DNA of 64,000 bases, taken from NCBI GenBank assembly GCA_964247975.1, contig CAXTWH010000002.1, forward strand, positions 134,323 through 198,322, written 5' to 3'. This document shows, in pieces, positions 7,272 to 16,974 of this stretch. The notes below the pieces were generated by a model. It saw only the letters and a program-made list of their open reading frames with translations, ran no database searches and was not told the origin of the DNA. How positions within the stretch are numbered: the first letter of the stretch is position 1; every line of letters starts with the position of its first letter. The stretch is from KBS-96 sp964247975. Its GTDB lineage: Bacteria; Acidobacteriota; Terriglobia; Bryobacterales; Bryobacteraceae. The translations under genes were made by a program, and so were the position numbers.

Positions 7272-9899
7272 ATGCCGGACGCCGCTTCACCACCAGATAA
7301 CCCGGAAACCACAGGATATAGCCTCGACCCATTAAAGCCGTCCACTTCCGCGCCAACCGAATTTGAATCCGATTTACAACCGGCTGCAACGGCCATTGGT
7401 CCATACCATCTTTTGCAGAAGATTGCCGAAGGAGGGATGGGCGAGGTTTGGCTTGCCGAGCAGAAGCAGCCTGTCCGCCGCCGCGTAGCAATCAAGCTCA
7501 TCAAGGCCGGAATGGATTCCCGCGAAGTTGTTCTCCGTTTTGAATCAGAGCGCCAAGCGCTGGCGTTAATGGATCACCCCTGCATTGCCAAAGTCTACGA
7601 TGCCGGATCAACTCTGCGGGGCAGTCCGTACTTTGTTATGGAGTACGTGCCTGGAGTTCCTATCTCTACTTTTTGTGACACGCATAAGCTTTCCACGCGC
7701 CAGCGATTGCAGTTGTTCATCCACGTTTGTGAGGGCGTTCAGCACGCCCATCAAAAAGCTATCATTCATCGCGACCTGAAACCTTCTAACATTTTAGTGG
7801 TCGAAGTGGATGGGCAGCCGTCGCCCAAAATCATTGATTTCGGTGTTGCTAAGGCTGTTTCTCAGCGACTTATTGAACAAACCATGTTCACGCGAGTCGG
7901 CAGCGTGCTGGGTACGCCCGAGTACATGAGCCCTGAACAAGCCGGTTCCGACGGCGAAGACATCGATACGCGCAGCGACGTTTACTCATTGGGCGTTGTT
8001 CTTTACGAACTGCTGGCAGGCGCTCCGCCGCTCGATTTGAAAGCCATTGGCTATTTCGAGTTTGCGCGTAAGCTACGCGAAACGGATACTCCCAAGCCAA
8101 GCACTAAGGTGCGCAGCCTTGCCTCTTCGTCCGTTGCTCCGGCCCGGAATGGGAGTACAGGCTTGATGCTTCTCGCCAAAGAACTTCGCGGCGACCTGGA
8201 TTGCATCACCCTGAAATGCCTTGAAAAGGATCGCAATCGCCGCTACGGCTCGCCTTCGGAACTGGCCGCCGACCTTCATCGATATCTCCAGCATCTTCCG
8301 GTGCTGGCCACGCCGCCATCGGCTGCCTACCGGCTTCGCAAATTTGCCCAGCGTAATCGCGGGTTGCTGGCTGCGGTCTGCGCGCTTCTGATTGTACTAG
8401 TGGCGGGTACGCTTGTCAGCGTGTACCAGGCAGTACGCGCGCGCAAAGCGGAACGCGCTGCGCTCCTGCAGCGTGACCGCGCGGACGCGGAGGCTGCCAC
8501 CGCCGCGGCTGTAAATGAATTTCTTCAGAAAGACTTATTGTCGGAAGCCGGTGCCGACCAGCAGAACGGAGATGCCGCGCCTGATCCTGATGTTAAGGTG
8601 AAAACCCTGGTGAATCGGGCTGCCGCGGCAATTCCCAAAAAATTTGCTGGAAAGCCGCTGGTGGAAGCCGATCTTCGCGATACGCTGGCCAACACCTACC
8701 TCAGTCTTGGCATGCTCAAGGAAGCTGAAAACCAAGCGCGTGAGTCGGTTGATCTGAACACCAAAACTCGCGGGCTTTCATCCGAAAAAACTATTGACGC
8801 GATGCAAGCTCTGGCCACCATACAATTTAATGCTGGTCGGTATGCTGATTCGGTTCGTTATCAGGAGCGCGTTCTGGAAGCTGCTCAAAAGAGCCTGGGG
8901 CCGCAAAACAGTCGCACCCTTACCGCTATGCAGTCGGCGGCGGTCGATTATATGATGATGGGCGACCCGGCAAGAGCCGAACCGCTTTTAAAGAAGGTTC
9001 TTGATCTGCAGGTTCGTTCAATCGGGTACGACGATTCCCGCACGCTTGATACCAGTGATAGTTTGGCTACTCTCTACCTGCAGGATGGGCGCTACAACGA
9101 AGCGCGAAAACTGCTGGAACGCGGTCTTCAAAGCTACCAGAAAGTTTATGGCCCCGATCATCCCAACACGCAGCGGGAACTCTTCGGCTTTGCTCGCATT
9201 CTTTACAACACCGGCGATTATGCGAAAGCCGAGCAGTTGTGTTCAGCGGTTTACCAGAGTAATCTACGGCTACTCGGCGCTTCGCACTTCAAAACACTCG
9301 CTGCCGCCAGAACGCTGAGTCGCATCTACGAAGCGGAAGGAAAACTTCCCGAAGCCGAATCACTTGCTACCAATACGCTTCGCCAAATCATTTCCAGCGC
9401 GGGAAACGATACCGTTGAAGCTTATTTTACTCACCAGGCTTTGGCGAGCATCTATGAAAAACAGAATAACTACCGCAAAGCCGAGGTTCTGCTTCGGGAA
9501 GACCAAAGCGCCGTTGAGCGCGTTTTCGATCACGACAACCCGGAAGCGGCTATCGCGGCCCAGTTGCTCGGAAGCAATCTCTTGCACCAAGGCCAATGTG
9601 AGCAGGCCGCGCGTTACCTGGAAAAGGCTGATCAGTTTTGGCAAGCTCATCCCGCCCCCAACTGGAGGCGCTTTCAAGCGCAAAGTCTGTTGGGCGCAGC
9701 CGCTGCCTGCAATAAAGAATTTGGGCCGGCTGAAAAGCTACTGCTCAGTGGCTATCAAGGGTTGAAAGAAAGTGCGCCGAGAATGCCAGCCAGGGAGCAA
9801 GCCCAAGTTAAAGAAGCGGCGACACGCCTTCAGCAGCTTTACACAGCTTGGAAAAAGCCGGAAGATGAACAACGATGGCAAGCCGCAGCGAATCAATAA
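7272..9899 (+). CDS. Transmembrane Ser/Thr protein kinase with TPR sensor region
   Basis: An 875-residue Hanks-type kinase. The kinase domain spans about residues 42-340 with glycine loop GGMGEV (54-59), lysine in VAIK (about 75), HRDLKPSN (H166-R167-D168), DFG (189-191) and the activation segment TPEYMSPEQ. One transmembrane helix follows at about 364-386, then a region with at least eight tetratricopeptide-like repeats (NTYLSLGMLKEAE, TLYLQDGRYNEARKLLERG). The TPR part is expected to be extracytoplasmic. Its last 25 bp overlap the FHA-GAF-PP2C gene, so kinase and phosphatase are likely made together. Confidence 0.9.
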   Translation: MPDAASPPDNPETTGYSLDPLKPSTSAPTEFESDLQPAATAIGPYHLLQKIAEGGMGEVWLAEQKQPVRRRVAIKLIKAGMDSREVVLRFESERQALALMDHPCIAKVYDAGSTLRGSPYFVMEYVPGVPISTFCDTHKLSTRQRLQLFIHVCEGVQHAHQKAIIHRDLKPSNILVVEVDGQPSPKIIDFGVAKAVSQRLIEQTMFTRVGSVLGTPEYMSPEQAGSDGEDIDTRSDVYSLGVVLYELLAGAPPLDLKAIGYFEFARKLRETDTPKPSTKVRSLASSSVAPARNGSTGLMLLAKELRGDLDCITLKCLEKDRNRRYGSPSELAADLHRYLQHLPVLATPPSAAYRLRKFAQRNRGLLAAVCALLIVLVAGTLVSVYQAVRARKAERAALLQRDRADAEAATAAAVNEFLQKDLLSEAGADQQNGDAAPDPDVKVKTLVNRAAAAIPKKFAGKPLVEADLRDTLANTYLSLGMLKEAENQARESVDLNTKTRGLSSEKTIDAMQALATIQFNAGRYADSVRYQERVLEAAQKSLGPQNSRTLTAMQSAAVDYMMMGDPARAEPLLKKVLDLQVRSIGYDDSRTLDTSDSLATLYLQDGRYNEARKLLERGLQSYQKVYGPDHPNTQRELFGFARILYNTGDYAKAEQLCSAVYQSNLRLLGASHFKTLAAARTLSRIYEAEGKLPEAESLATNTLRQIISSAGNDTVEAYFTHQALASIYEKQNNYRKAEVLLREDQSAVERVFDHDNPEAAIAAQLLGSNLLHQGQCEQAARYLEKADQFWQAHPAPNWRRFQAQSLLGAAAACNKEFGPAEKLLLSGYQGLKESAPRMPAREQAQVKEAATRLQQLYTAWKKPEDEQRWQAAANQ

Positions 9900-11557
9900 A
9901 CTCCACCAGCAGCACGGACAGTTTGACCATAGAATCTCCCGGTATCAAGCCTATGCGTGTTCCCTTGGAGCGGCAAACTTACCGGCTTGGCCGCGCTTCA
10001 GCAAACGAATTATCCTTTCCGGAAGATTCAAGTTTGTCGCGGGAGCATTTGATTTTCGAGCGAACCACCGAAGGCTGGACGGTCCGCGATCTTTTCAGCC
10101 GCAACGGGACGCAGATCAACAGTGTTCCGATTACCAAGCCAACCTTATTGGCGCATGGTGACAAAATTGCCGCCGGTCATCTTTCCATTTATTTTGATAA
10201 TGGAATTAAGCCTGTTGAAGCTCGCTTGAATAACGTTACGTTCATTGATCATCATGTGGTAAGCGTCAGCCCTACGGTATCGGTCAATCTGAAATCGGCT
10301 CTGGAAGGCACTGCTAACGCCGCTAGTCCGCAAGCCTTGGAAAGGTCGCACCTGCAGGTAATCACGCGGGCCAGCCGCCTCTTAGCCGGGCTGGGCACGC
10401 GTGACAAACTGTTTGAACTGGTTCTCGACCTTTCGCTCAGTGCTGTAAAAGCGTCGCGCGGAGTGGTTATGACCGCCGATGGTAGCGACAATCTGCAAAT
10501 CCGCGCTCTACGGGGTGAGGGCTTTCGCATCAGCACAGTTGTAGCCGATCTGGTGATCAAGCAAGCTAAGTCGCTGTTGATTCGCGATGCTCTGCTGGAT
10601 GAAAATCTTGCTTCTCAGGCCAGCATCGTGTCACAGGAAATCCGCAGCATCTTGGCGGTTCCGCTGCAAACTGATGAACGGGTTATCGGATTGTTGTACC
10701 TTGATTCGCCGCGCCTCGTTCGTGAGTTTACGCCCGAAGAATTGAATCTGATTACAATCATCGCCAACATCGCCGCCATTCGCATTGAACACGCCCAGTT
10801 ATGGGAAAAAGAGCAGGCTCGAAAACTGCTCGATCAGGATCTGGAGCGGGCCGCCGAAATTCAGCGTAAGCTCCTTCCCTCTACCGTGCCGCAGATTCGC
10901 GGTTTCGACTGCGCCGGTTACAACGCGCCGTGCCGCACCGTAGGTGGAGATTATTACGACTTCCTTCTTTATCCGGATGGCCGCATCGCTATATTGATCG
11001 GCGATGTTTCCGGCAAAGGATTAGGAGCGGCGCTGCTGATGTCCAGTTTGCAAGCGCGCGCCCAGGTCATTTTCAGTGAACCGGAAAATCTCGCCGCGGA
11101 AGTGGTCCGTTTGAATCGAAGTATCTCCTCCACCTGCCCCGGTAACTGCTTTATCACTTTCTTCATAGCCGTTCTGGATCCTTCTTCTGCGGAAGTAATC
11201 TACTGCAATGCTGGCCATAACCCGCCGCTGCTGCTCCGCCTTAGCGGCGAACTTGAAACTCTCGAAGCAACCGGTATTCCGCTCGGCATCAGCCCTGCCG
11301 CCATTTATGAACAGAAGGCTTGTTACCTAAACGAAGGCGACATGTTCGTTCTGTTCAGCGATGGCGTGACCGAAGCCTGCCGAACGGGAACAGAAGAAGA
11401 ATATGGGGAAGACCGTCTGGTTGCCACCGCTCGCAGAATGCAAAAACAGAGTTCGGCAAACGTTATCAAGGAAGTGAAGAACGATCTTCTGCTCTTCAAC
11501 AGCGGCCTTGCGGCTGACGATATCACGCTCGTTGTTGCCAGAAAACCTCCTCTTTAG
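9875..11557 (+). CDS. FHA-GAF-PP2C (SpoIIE-type) protein phosphatase
   Basis: A 560-residue cytoplasmic signalling protein. The FHA domain (about 25-110) has GRASANELSF and SLSREHL, the phosphothreonine-binding pattern, plus SRNGTQIN. A GAF domain (about 155-310) follows. The C-terminal PP2C/SpoIIE domain (about 325-558) has the metal-binding aspartates in GGDYYDF and IGDVSGKGLGAALLM, then FSDGVTEA and ADDITLVV. It overlaps the upstream kinase by 25 bp. Expected role: dephosphorylate targets of that kinase or an anti-sigma/anti-anti-sigma partner, recruited through FHA binding; the partner is inferred. Confidence 0.9.
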   Translation: MASRSESINSTSSTDSLTIESPGIKPMRVPLERQTYRLGRASANELSFPEDSSLSREHLIFERTTEGWTVRDLFSRNGTQINSVPITKPTLLAHGDKIAAGHLSIYFDNGIKPVEARLNNVTFIDHHVVSVSPTVSVNLKSALEGTANAASPQALERSHLQVITRASRLLAGLGTRDKLFELVLDLSLSAVKASRGVVMTADGSDNLQIRALRGEGFRISTVVADLVIKQAKSLLIRDALLDENLASQASIVSQEIRSILAVPLQTDERVIGLLYLDSPRLVREFTPEELNLITIIANIAAIRIEHAQLWEKEQARKLLDQDLERAAEIQRKLLPSTVPQIRGFDCAGYNAPCRTVGGDYYDFLLYPDGRIAILIGDVSGKGLGAALLMSSLQARAQVIFSEPENLAAEVVRLNRSISSTCPGNCFITFFIAVLDPSSAEVIYCNAGHNPPLLLRLSGELETLEATGIPLGISPAAIYEQKACYLNEGDMFVLFSDGVTEACRTGTEEEYGEDRLVATARRMQKQSSANVIKEVKNDLLLFNSGLAADDITLVVARKPPL

Positions 11558-11596
11558 GAACGCATCCTTTCGCCTCACCTCTTTAACAGTAGAAAT

Positions 11597-11626
11597 TTGA
11601 CGCCGCTTGCCGACGATCTTTATATC
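11597..11626 (+). promoter_or_regulatory. Candidate sigma-70 promoter for the TetR/oxidoreductase pair
   Basis: TTGACG at 11597-11602 and TATATC at 11621-11626 are separated by 18 bp and point to the TetR gene. The AT-rich -10 region also contains overlapping TATAT boxes, so the exact hexamer may shift. Found by eye, not tested. Confidence 0.4.
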
Positions 11627-11720
11627 GTATATATTTGTGTATAGGATAAAGAGATTGGAAATAGGTCGCACTTACAACCAGGACACGCGCGCCGAAGTGG
11701 TTACGAACGTCATGCTGGAA

Positions 11721-11743
11721 AGCACTTCTAGGTGTAAAGTGCT
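11721..11743. promoter_or_regulatory. Inverted repeat, candidate TetR operator
   Basis: AGCACTT (11721-11727) and AAGTGCT (11737-11743) form a perfect 7-bp inverted repeat with a 9-bp spacer, ending 12 bp before the TetR start codon. Position and symmetry fit autoregulation by the adjacent TetR protein. Inference from layout only. Confidence 0.5.
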
Positions 11744-11755
11744 GGCAAAACAAGC

Positions 11756-12403
11756 ATGACCCGCCCGCGCGGCTCGCAGAACACGATGTATCAGGAGAAG
11801 CGCGCGGCCTTGCTAGATAAGCTGCGCCTTAGTCTCACCGCGACCGGCAATGACAAGCTGACGTTCAGCGAACTCGCCGCCAAAGCGGAAGTCAGCATTC
11901 CAACGCTGCGGCATTATTTCGGTAATCGTACAAAACTGATCGAAGAAGTACTGGCGATGCTGAACAGCAAGGGTCAGCCTTATATTCGCAAAACTGCTTC
12001 GGCGTTGCTGCCATTCTCCGAGTCGATTCTCGAAGCAGCTAATACCATGCTGTCGGGGGTTCGTTATGGGCGAATGGACAAAGTTCACACCCTCGGCCTG
12101 ACTGAAGGACTGGAAGATGCCGCGTTGGGGCCGGCGTATCTGAACCAGATTCTGGAGCCGGGCCTGCAGGCGTTAGAAACAAGGCTTGCCGCTCATCAGG
12201 CACGTGGCGAGATGCGTTCCGGCTCCGTGCGGCATGCGGCAATTACATTTTTGGCGCCCCTGCTTTTGGTGAGCCTTCATCAAAATGGGCTGGGCGGCCG
12301 TGCTGTCCGGCTTATGGAAATGGAAAGTTTCGTCCGCGATCACGTTGACATGTTTGTGCGGGCCTATGGAACAGGCCCGGAGGAAGAAAGAACCAAACCA
12401 TGA
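11756..12403 (+). CDS. TetR/AcrR family transcriptional regulator
   Basis: A 215-residue regulator. The N-terminal helix-turn-helix is visible around residues 30-60: LTFSELAAKAEVSIPTLRHY followed by FGNRTKLIEEVL. The C-terminal ligand domain is not recognisable. It overlaps the downstream oxidoreductase by ATGA (12400-12403), so it probably controls its own operon. A 7-bp inverted repeat just upstream is a candidate operator. Recognition helix sequence TLRHYFGN is a variant of the common YYHF/YRHF form. Confidence 0.88.
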   Translation: MTRPRGSQNTMYQEKRAALLDKLRLSLTATGNDKLTFSELAAKAEVSIPTLRHYFGNRTKLIEEVLAMLNSKGQPYIRKTASALLPFSESILEAANTMLSGVRYGRMDKVHTLGLTEGLEDAALGPAYLNQILEPGLQALETRLAAHQARGEMRSGSVRHAAITFLAPLLLVSLHQNGLGGRAVRLMEMESFVRDHVDMFVRAYGTGPEEERTKP

Positions 12404-13350
12404 AAGCGATCACGTTCAATGAATATGGGCCAGCCGACGTTCTCACAATGAGTGAGGTTGACATGCCGGTGCCCGGCCCCGGCCAGGTAATCGTCAAGAT
12501 CCAGGCTGCCGGAATTAACCCTGGAGATTGGCGGATTCGCAGCGGTCAGTTTCGCCGCGCTTTCCGTATCAGAATGCCCTTTATTCCCGGCTCAGATATC
12601 GCCGGTTCGGTAGTGGCTACCGCAGAGAATGCAAAGCGTTTCCAGCCGGGCGATCGGATTTATGCCATGTTGCCGCTTAAGACTGGCGGTGGCTACGCAC
12701 AGTTCGCGGCGGTCGATGAGATGGGCGCCGCGCTGGCTCCAAAGACCGCAGCCTGGGAAAACAGCGGTGCCATGCCCTTGGCCGGCTTGACCGCCTTACA
12801 GGGTCTGCAAAAACACGGCGATGTTCGCCCCGGCCACACCGTGTTAATCAATGGCGGCTCTGGAGGTGTCGGACACTTCGCCGTGCAGATTGCCGCTGCG
12901 CTCGGCGCAGAAGTGCATGCGATAACCAGTACCCCCAATCTCGAATGGGTACGATCGCTCGGAGCGCAGCAGGTTCTCGATTACAAAACGCAGGATGTTT
13001 TCGCCGGGCTGCCGCGCTTTGATGTAGTCTTCGACACAATTGCGACGCAATCCTTTCGGTGCTGGTCAAAGGTGCTTAAACCTGGTGGCGCATTGGTCAC
13101 TGTCAATCCGGTTATCGGAAGGGTTATACCCGGGTTTCTCACAAAAATGTTCGGCGTCTCAAAGCTGCGCTCATTCTTCGTGAAGCCCGATGCTGACGAC
13201 CTCGCTAGGCTTTCCAGCCTGTTCGACGTCGGGCAGGTGCGTCCACGCCTACAGCAGATTTTTGATCTGCAAGAAGCGGCGGATGCACAGCGCTTGAGCG
13301 AGCAGGGCCGGGTAGCGGGAAAGCTGGTGCTTCGTGTCGACAACCACTGA
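12400..13350 (+). CDS. NADP-dependent quinone oxidoreductase-like (MDR family)
   Basis: A 316-residue medium-chain dehydrogenase/reductase of the zinc-free quinone oxidoreductase type. N-terminal GroES-like half: MKAITFNEYGPADVLTM and PGSDIAGSVVA. The Rossmann half has the glycine-rich INGGSGGVGHFAVQIA motif around residues 147-162. No structural-zinc cysteine cluster is seen. It probably reduces quinones or reactive enones with NADPH, which fits control by a ligand-sensing TetR encoded directly upstream and coupled by a 4-bp overlap. Confidence 0.88.
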   Translation: MKAITFNEYGPADVLTMSEVDMPVPGPGQVIVKIQAAGINPGDWRIRSGQFRRAFRIRMPFIPGSDIAGSVVATAENAKRFQPGDRIYAMLPLKTGGGYAQFAAVDEMGAALAPKTAAWENSGAMPLAGLTALQGLQKHGDVRPGHTVLINGGSGGVGHFAVQIAAALGAEVHAITSTPNLEWVRSLGAQQVLDYKTQDVFAGLPRFDVVFDTIATQSFRCWSKVLKPGGALVTVNPVIGRVIPGFLTKMFGVSKLRSFFVKPDADDLARLSSLFDVGQVRPRLQQIFDLQEAADAQRLSEQGRVAGKLVLRVDNH

Positions 13351-13452
13351 AGCAGCTTCAGATACGTTTACGATAATAAACCTGAGAAGATTGGTGTCGC
13401 ACACTGAAAAATCCGAATGGTCCACTCAGTTCGACTCCGTCACGATTTTGTT

Positions 13453-14574
13453 ATGCTGCGCTTCCTCGTGCTCATTCTCACCTTGGCCTGCGTGGCATAT
13501 GCCCGGCAATCGACAATTTCCGAGTGGCAGGGCGAGTGGGGAGAATTTTCTCCACAAACCAATCAAACTGGCCAGGTGCGCTACCTCGGACAATCGCTCC
13601 ATATCTCGAACTGTCATGATCGAACCTGCCGCTTCGAGATAAGTTGTGAACAGCCGAACGCGCACTGCGGCGGATCTGGCGATTTTGAACTGACGAGCTC
13701 GGAAGCAGTTGCAGCAATCATGAAGCCATCCGGCAGAACCAAAGATCATCTCTGTACGCTGACGCTACGGTTAGTCGGCACAGGAGCCGGCAAGTCTATT
13801 GTCGCCAGCGCAGCAGCCGGAGACTGCGGCTACTATTGCACGGCAAATGGTCAACTGGAAGGCCGTTTTCCGTTCCGCACAGCCGGCCAATACTACGGAA
13901 GCGATCTTCAGTCTTGTTTTTCGGATCTGTCGAATGCGCGCTTGGCTATCTGCAACAACCAAAGTCTTGCAGAAGCCGAGAATCGGTGGATCAGGCTCCT
14001 CGAAGACGTACAGGGTTTAAAGCAAGCGAACGGCGACGCACGCGGACAAGTGCTCAACGCGCTGCGAAGCTGTGACACACAAAATGATGCACAAGCTTGT
14101 ATCCGGAATTTGATCGAATCAAATATCAGCAACCTGACCCGGCAGAAAAACGAGCTCATTGCCGGCATTACCGAAGCCGGTGATGCAGCGGAAGCAGCGC
14201 GGCAAATTTCATCCATCACGGGTAGTTATCGCAAAACTTTTGAAAACAGCGATGTGCAAGGTGACACTTTTCAATCAACGGATTCGCTTGAGATTAAGCA
14301 AGCATCTGCCACCAGCATTTCGTTTAATGTTCACCTGGAATTCTTCAATGGACATCAATGCGAAGCGGACGGCGTGGCGGAATTTAAGCGCGCCGGAGTG
14401 TTCGTGTATCGTCCGCCGGAACAAGATAATAGTTGTATTTTCGAGATAGTTCCCAAAGAGGACGGAGTACATTTTGCGGACCCTACGGGCCAATGCCGGA
14501 TGCTGAACTGCGGCGCACGTGGCGGTTGGAACGGGGCCGGCTTCCTGTTTACAGATCGATTAAAGAACAATTGA
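13453..14574 (+). CDS. Secreted cysteine-rich protein with LprI-like (DUF1311) segment
   Basis: A 373-residue exported protein. The ATG at 13453 is preferred over the upstream ATG at 13417 because it places a clean signal peptide at the N-terminus (MLRFLVLILTLACVAYA). The N-terminal half holds about ten cysteines (SNCHDRTCRFEISC and others), likely disulfide bonded. The middle has the pattern CFSDLSNARLAIC followed by LRSC...ACIRNLIESNI, which resembles the LprI/DUF1311 lysozyme-inhibitor fold. Function otherwise unknown. It stands 100 bp after the oxidoreductase and may be a separate unit. Confidence 0.7.
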   Translation: MLRFLVLILTLACVAYARQSTISEWQGEWGEFSPQTNQTGQVRYLGQSLHISNCHDRTCRFEISCEQPNAHCGGSGDFELTSSEAVAAIMKPSGRTKDHLCTLTLRLVGTGAGKSIVASAAAGDCGYYCTANGQLEGRFPFRTAGQYYGSDLQSCFSDLSNARLAICNNQSLAEAENRWIRLLEDVQGLKQANGDARGQVLNALRSCDTQNDAQACIRNLIESNISNLTRQKNELIAGITEAGDAAEAARQISSITGSYRKTFENSDVQGDTFQSTDSLEIKQASATSISFNVHLEFFNGHQCEADGVAEFKRAGVFVYRPPEQDNSCIFEIVPKEDGVHFADPTGQCRMLNCGARGGWNGAGFLFTDRLKNN

Positions 14575-14672
14575 CGGAACCGGCTGGGTAAGAACTCTGA
14601 CGAATCTGGCCCGGGTTGATTTCAGCCTGCTTTTTCCAATCACCCACCGCGTCGTTAGTGTGCGGCAGCCGC

Positions 14673-15185
14673 TTAACGCCCCTCACGCCGGCGGATCTCA
14701 TTCTCAATTCGCTCGCGCGTGATGCCGTTTTCAACGAGTCCTTTGCTCACACTGCTTTCTGGATCAACCAGCATAGCCCAAAGCAGATGCAGCAAACTAA
14801 CGGTTGACCCGTTCGCATATTCGGAGGCATCATAAAGAACTTTCCGCGCACCCTCAGTTAAAGGCATATCAGCGTCCGTCGGTAAACCTTCAGAACGCGA
14901 ACCGAAAACCGAAAACGTGGACCGCAACCTGCCAGCGGCGTCGCGTTCCAGAAACGGATTATCAGTTTGTCTTCTAGGCAGGCAAATTGGGTCAGCACTT
15001 CTCAGTTCATCCGATTCATTCGAAATGTACTCTTGGCGCGTCTGCCCATCGTCGCCGGCCCGATCCTCGCGAATAACTCCAAGCAGCAGATGCTGGACAT
15101 CGATGCTGTCGTATCTCAGCCGGCCAGCTTCGATACGGGCAAAGAAGATAACTCGACGAGCCGATTCTGAATAGGTATTAAACAT
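14673..15185 (-). CDS. Stand-alone Clp N-terminal (double Clp-N) domain protein
   Basis: A 170-residue protein containing both halves of a Clp N-domain: MFNTYSESARRVIFFARIEA with DVQHLLLGVIRED, then a second half TEGARKVLYDASEYA with SLLHLLWAMLVDP. In ClpA/ClpC these repeats bind adaptors and substrates. There is no AAA+ ATPase domain, so it may act as an adaptor, a decoy or a ClpC regulator. The loop between the halves (about residues 42-105) is long and degenerate. Acidobacteria often carry such short proteins (recollection). Confidence 0.78.
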   Translation of the reverse strand: MFNTYSESARRVIFFARIEAGRLRYDSIDVQHLLLGVIREDRAGDDGQTRQEYISNESDELRSADPICLPRRQTDNPFLERDAAGRLRSTFSVFGSRSEGLPTDADMPLTEGARKVLYDASEYANGSTVSLLHLLWAMLVDPESSVSKGLVENGITRERIENEIRRREGR

Positions 15186-15563
15186 CGATGCCTTTTAATA
15201 TCACATCGGACAAATCAACTGCATAAAATACGATGTAGCTTCATTGCATTCCTCCAAACACAAGGAGATTTAAAGATTGTTGGGAAATGCCGCGAAGGTC
15301 CAGAATAACTTCACTAAAAATGAACCGGAATAGCTGGGCGTTTTACTCGCAACTGCGCTTTATAGCCTCATGCTTCCCACCCACAGGAACCGCTGCTGAC
15401 TTTTCGCTTTGAACCCTCGCTAAACAGCCTGCCCATAACATCTGGGCATTAATATTGCGCTCAACCGGAAAAATTAACTCCAAATTCACACGCCCTTTCT
15501 AAACTCAATACAGGCCCTAATGCTTGGGCGCGTCTTGCGGCGCGAAAGCCTTATAACTCGCAA
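15186..15563. other. Intergenic region between divergent genes
   Basis: 378 bp with no convincing ORF. It must hold the promoters of the Clp-N gene (minus) and the YVTN-propeller gene (plus), but no strong -35/-10 pair stands out. A short hairpin TGCCCA-N7-TGGGCA lies at 15430-15448; its role is unknown. Confidence 0.5.
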
Positions 15564-16967
15564 ATGAAAATACATTTATTCCTCGCTGGTCTGTTGTTGT
15601 TGTCCGCTTCCGTTGTTTCAGCGCAGGTAGTGGAAGCTCAACTTGCCCAGCACATCGTCACAACCACCATGTCCACCCACCCGGAACTACAGAAAATGGG
15701 CATTCACGTTATCCCGCCCGGTCAACAGGATGAGATCATCGTGGCCTGTAGCGTTCCCAGCAAAATCGGCAAGAAGTCATCCGCTAACGATCTGGCAGTA
15801 AAGCAATCAGGAAAACCAGGAGTGAAAACCGTGGAACAAGGATCTTTCTACGATCTGGCGCTTTCCTTGAATGACGCTCAAAAGCGCCCCATTGGACTCC
15901 TCGTTATGGAAATGCGCTTTTCCGGCGCATCGAGCCCCTCCGATGCCATCAACAAAGCAGAAACAATTCGCGACGGCATTGGCGAACAGATTCCTGCTAT
16001 GGCGGCCTTATTCAACAAAGCGCCTGCTTCGGACCCGCTGGTTCTGCTCAGCACCACCAAGCTTCCTGACATTAGCGGCGACTTCGATCACCTGTCTGTA
16101 GATCTCGAACACAACCGCTTATACGCCAGCGCGGAAGAACATCACTCAATTGAAGTTTTCGATTTGAAAACCGGTGCTCACATCCGTAGCGCGCCCGTGG
16201 CTACCACTCCTCACACTTTGGCTTTCGTATCTAAAAGCGGAAAACTGCTCGTGGCCGATGGCGGTGATTCTTCCTGCCGCATTCTCGATGCTCAGGACCT
16301 TCACGAGGTGAAACGCATTCCGCTCGAAGCGGGACCCGATGCCGGGCTTTATGATTCCCAAAACAATCTCTTTTATGTCGGCAACGGTGGGCGCGAAGCG
16401 AAAACGGACTATTCTTTTATCAGCATCATTTCTCCTGAACAGGAAAAAGAAATTAGTCGCATCCGAATGGAATCAGCCAACCTGGAAGCGATGGCTTTGG
16501 ACCCGGATGCGAATCTACTCTACGTCAACCTGCGCGACAAAGCGCAAATCGGGGTAGTGGATCTGAATAAGCGCGAAGTTCGCCAGGTCTGGTCAGTGCC
16601 GGGCTTACATCTGAACACCGCGATGGCCTTCGATAAGATACACCATCGCCTGTTTGTAGCTGGCCGCCAGCCTGGGAAATTTTCTGTGATCAATAGTGAA
16701 AACGGCCAACTGATTACCTCCCTCGACTGCGTGGAAAGAGCGGATGACATGACCTTTGAACCGGCGGAAAAACGCATCTACATCACCGGCGCCGGCGGCG
16801 TCACGGTTGTTCGCCAGGACGGCCCCGACCAGTATCGCGTACTAACGCAATTTGCCACCAACAGCGGGAAAACTTCTGTGCTGGTTCCTTCGCTGAAACA
16901 GTTCTACATCATTCATACAAAAACGCCCGAAGATGTTGCGGCGTTGCAGGTTTACCGTATTAATTAA
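15564..16967 (+). CDS. Secreted beta-propeller (YVTN/YncE-like) protein
   Basis: A 467-residue exported protein. Signal peptide MKIHLFLAGLLLLSASVVSA. An N-terminal domain (about 25-155) of unknown type precedes a beta-propeller made of repeats such as HLSVDLEHNRLYAS, LAFVSKSGKLLVADG, MALDPDANLLYVNL and MAFDKIHHRLFVAG. Propellers of this kind bind proteins or ligands and are common in Acidobacteria; enzymatic activity is not indicated. Seven bases after its stop begins the metallophosphoesterase gene, so the two form an operon. Confidence 0.8.
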   Translation: MKIHLFLAGLLLLSASVVSAQVVEAQLAQHIVTTTMSTHPELQKMGIHVIPPGQQDEIIVACSVPSKIGKKSSANDLAVKQSGKPGVKTVEQGSFYDLALSLNDAQKRPIGLLVMEMRFSGASSPSDAINKAETIRDGIGEQIPAMAALFNKAPASDPLVLLSTTKLPDISGDFDHLSVDLEHNRLYASAEEHHSIEVFDLKTGAHIRSAPVATTPHTLAFVSKSGKLLVADGGDSSCRILDAQDLHEVKRIPLEAGPDAGLYDSQNNLFYVGNGGREAKTDYSFISIISPEQEKEISRIRMESANLEAMALDPDANLLYVNLRDKAQIGVVDLNKREVRQVWSVPGLHLNTAMAFDKIHHRLFVAGRQPGKFSVINSENGQLITSLDCVERADDMTFEPAEKRIYITGAGGVTVVRQDGPDQYRVLTQFATNSGKTSVLVPSLKQFYIIHTKTPEDVAALQVYRIN

Positions 16968-16974
16968 TTCCGCT

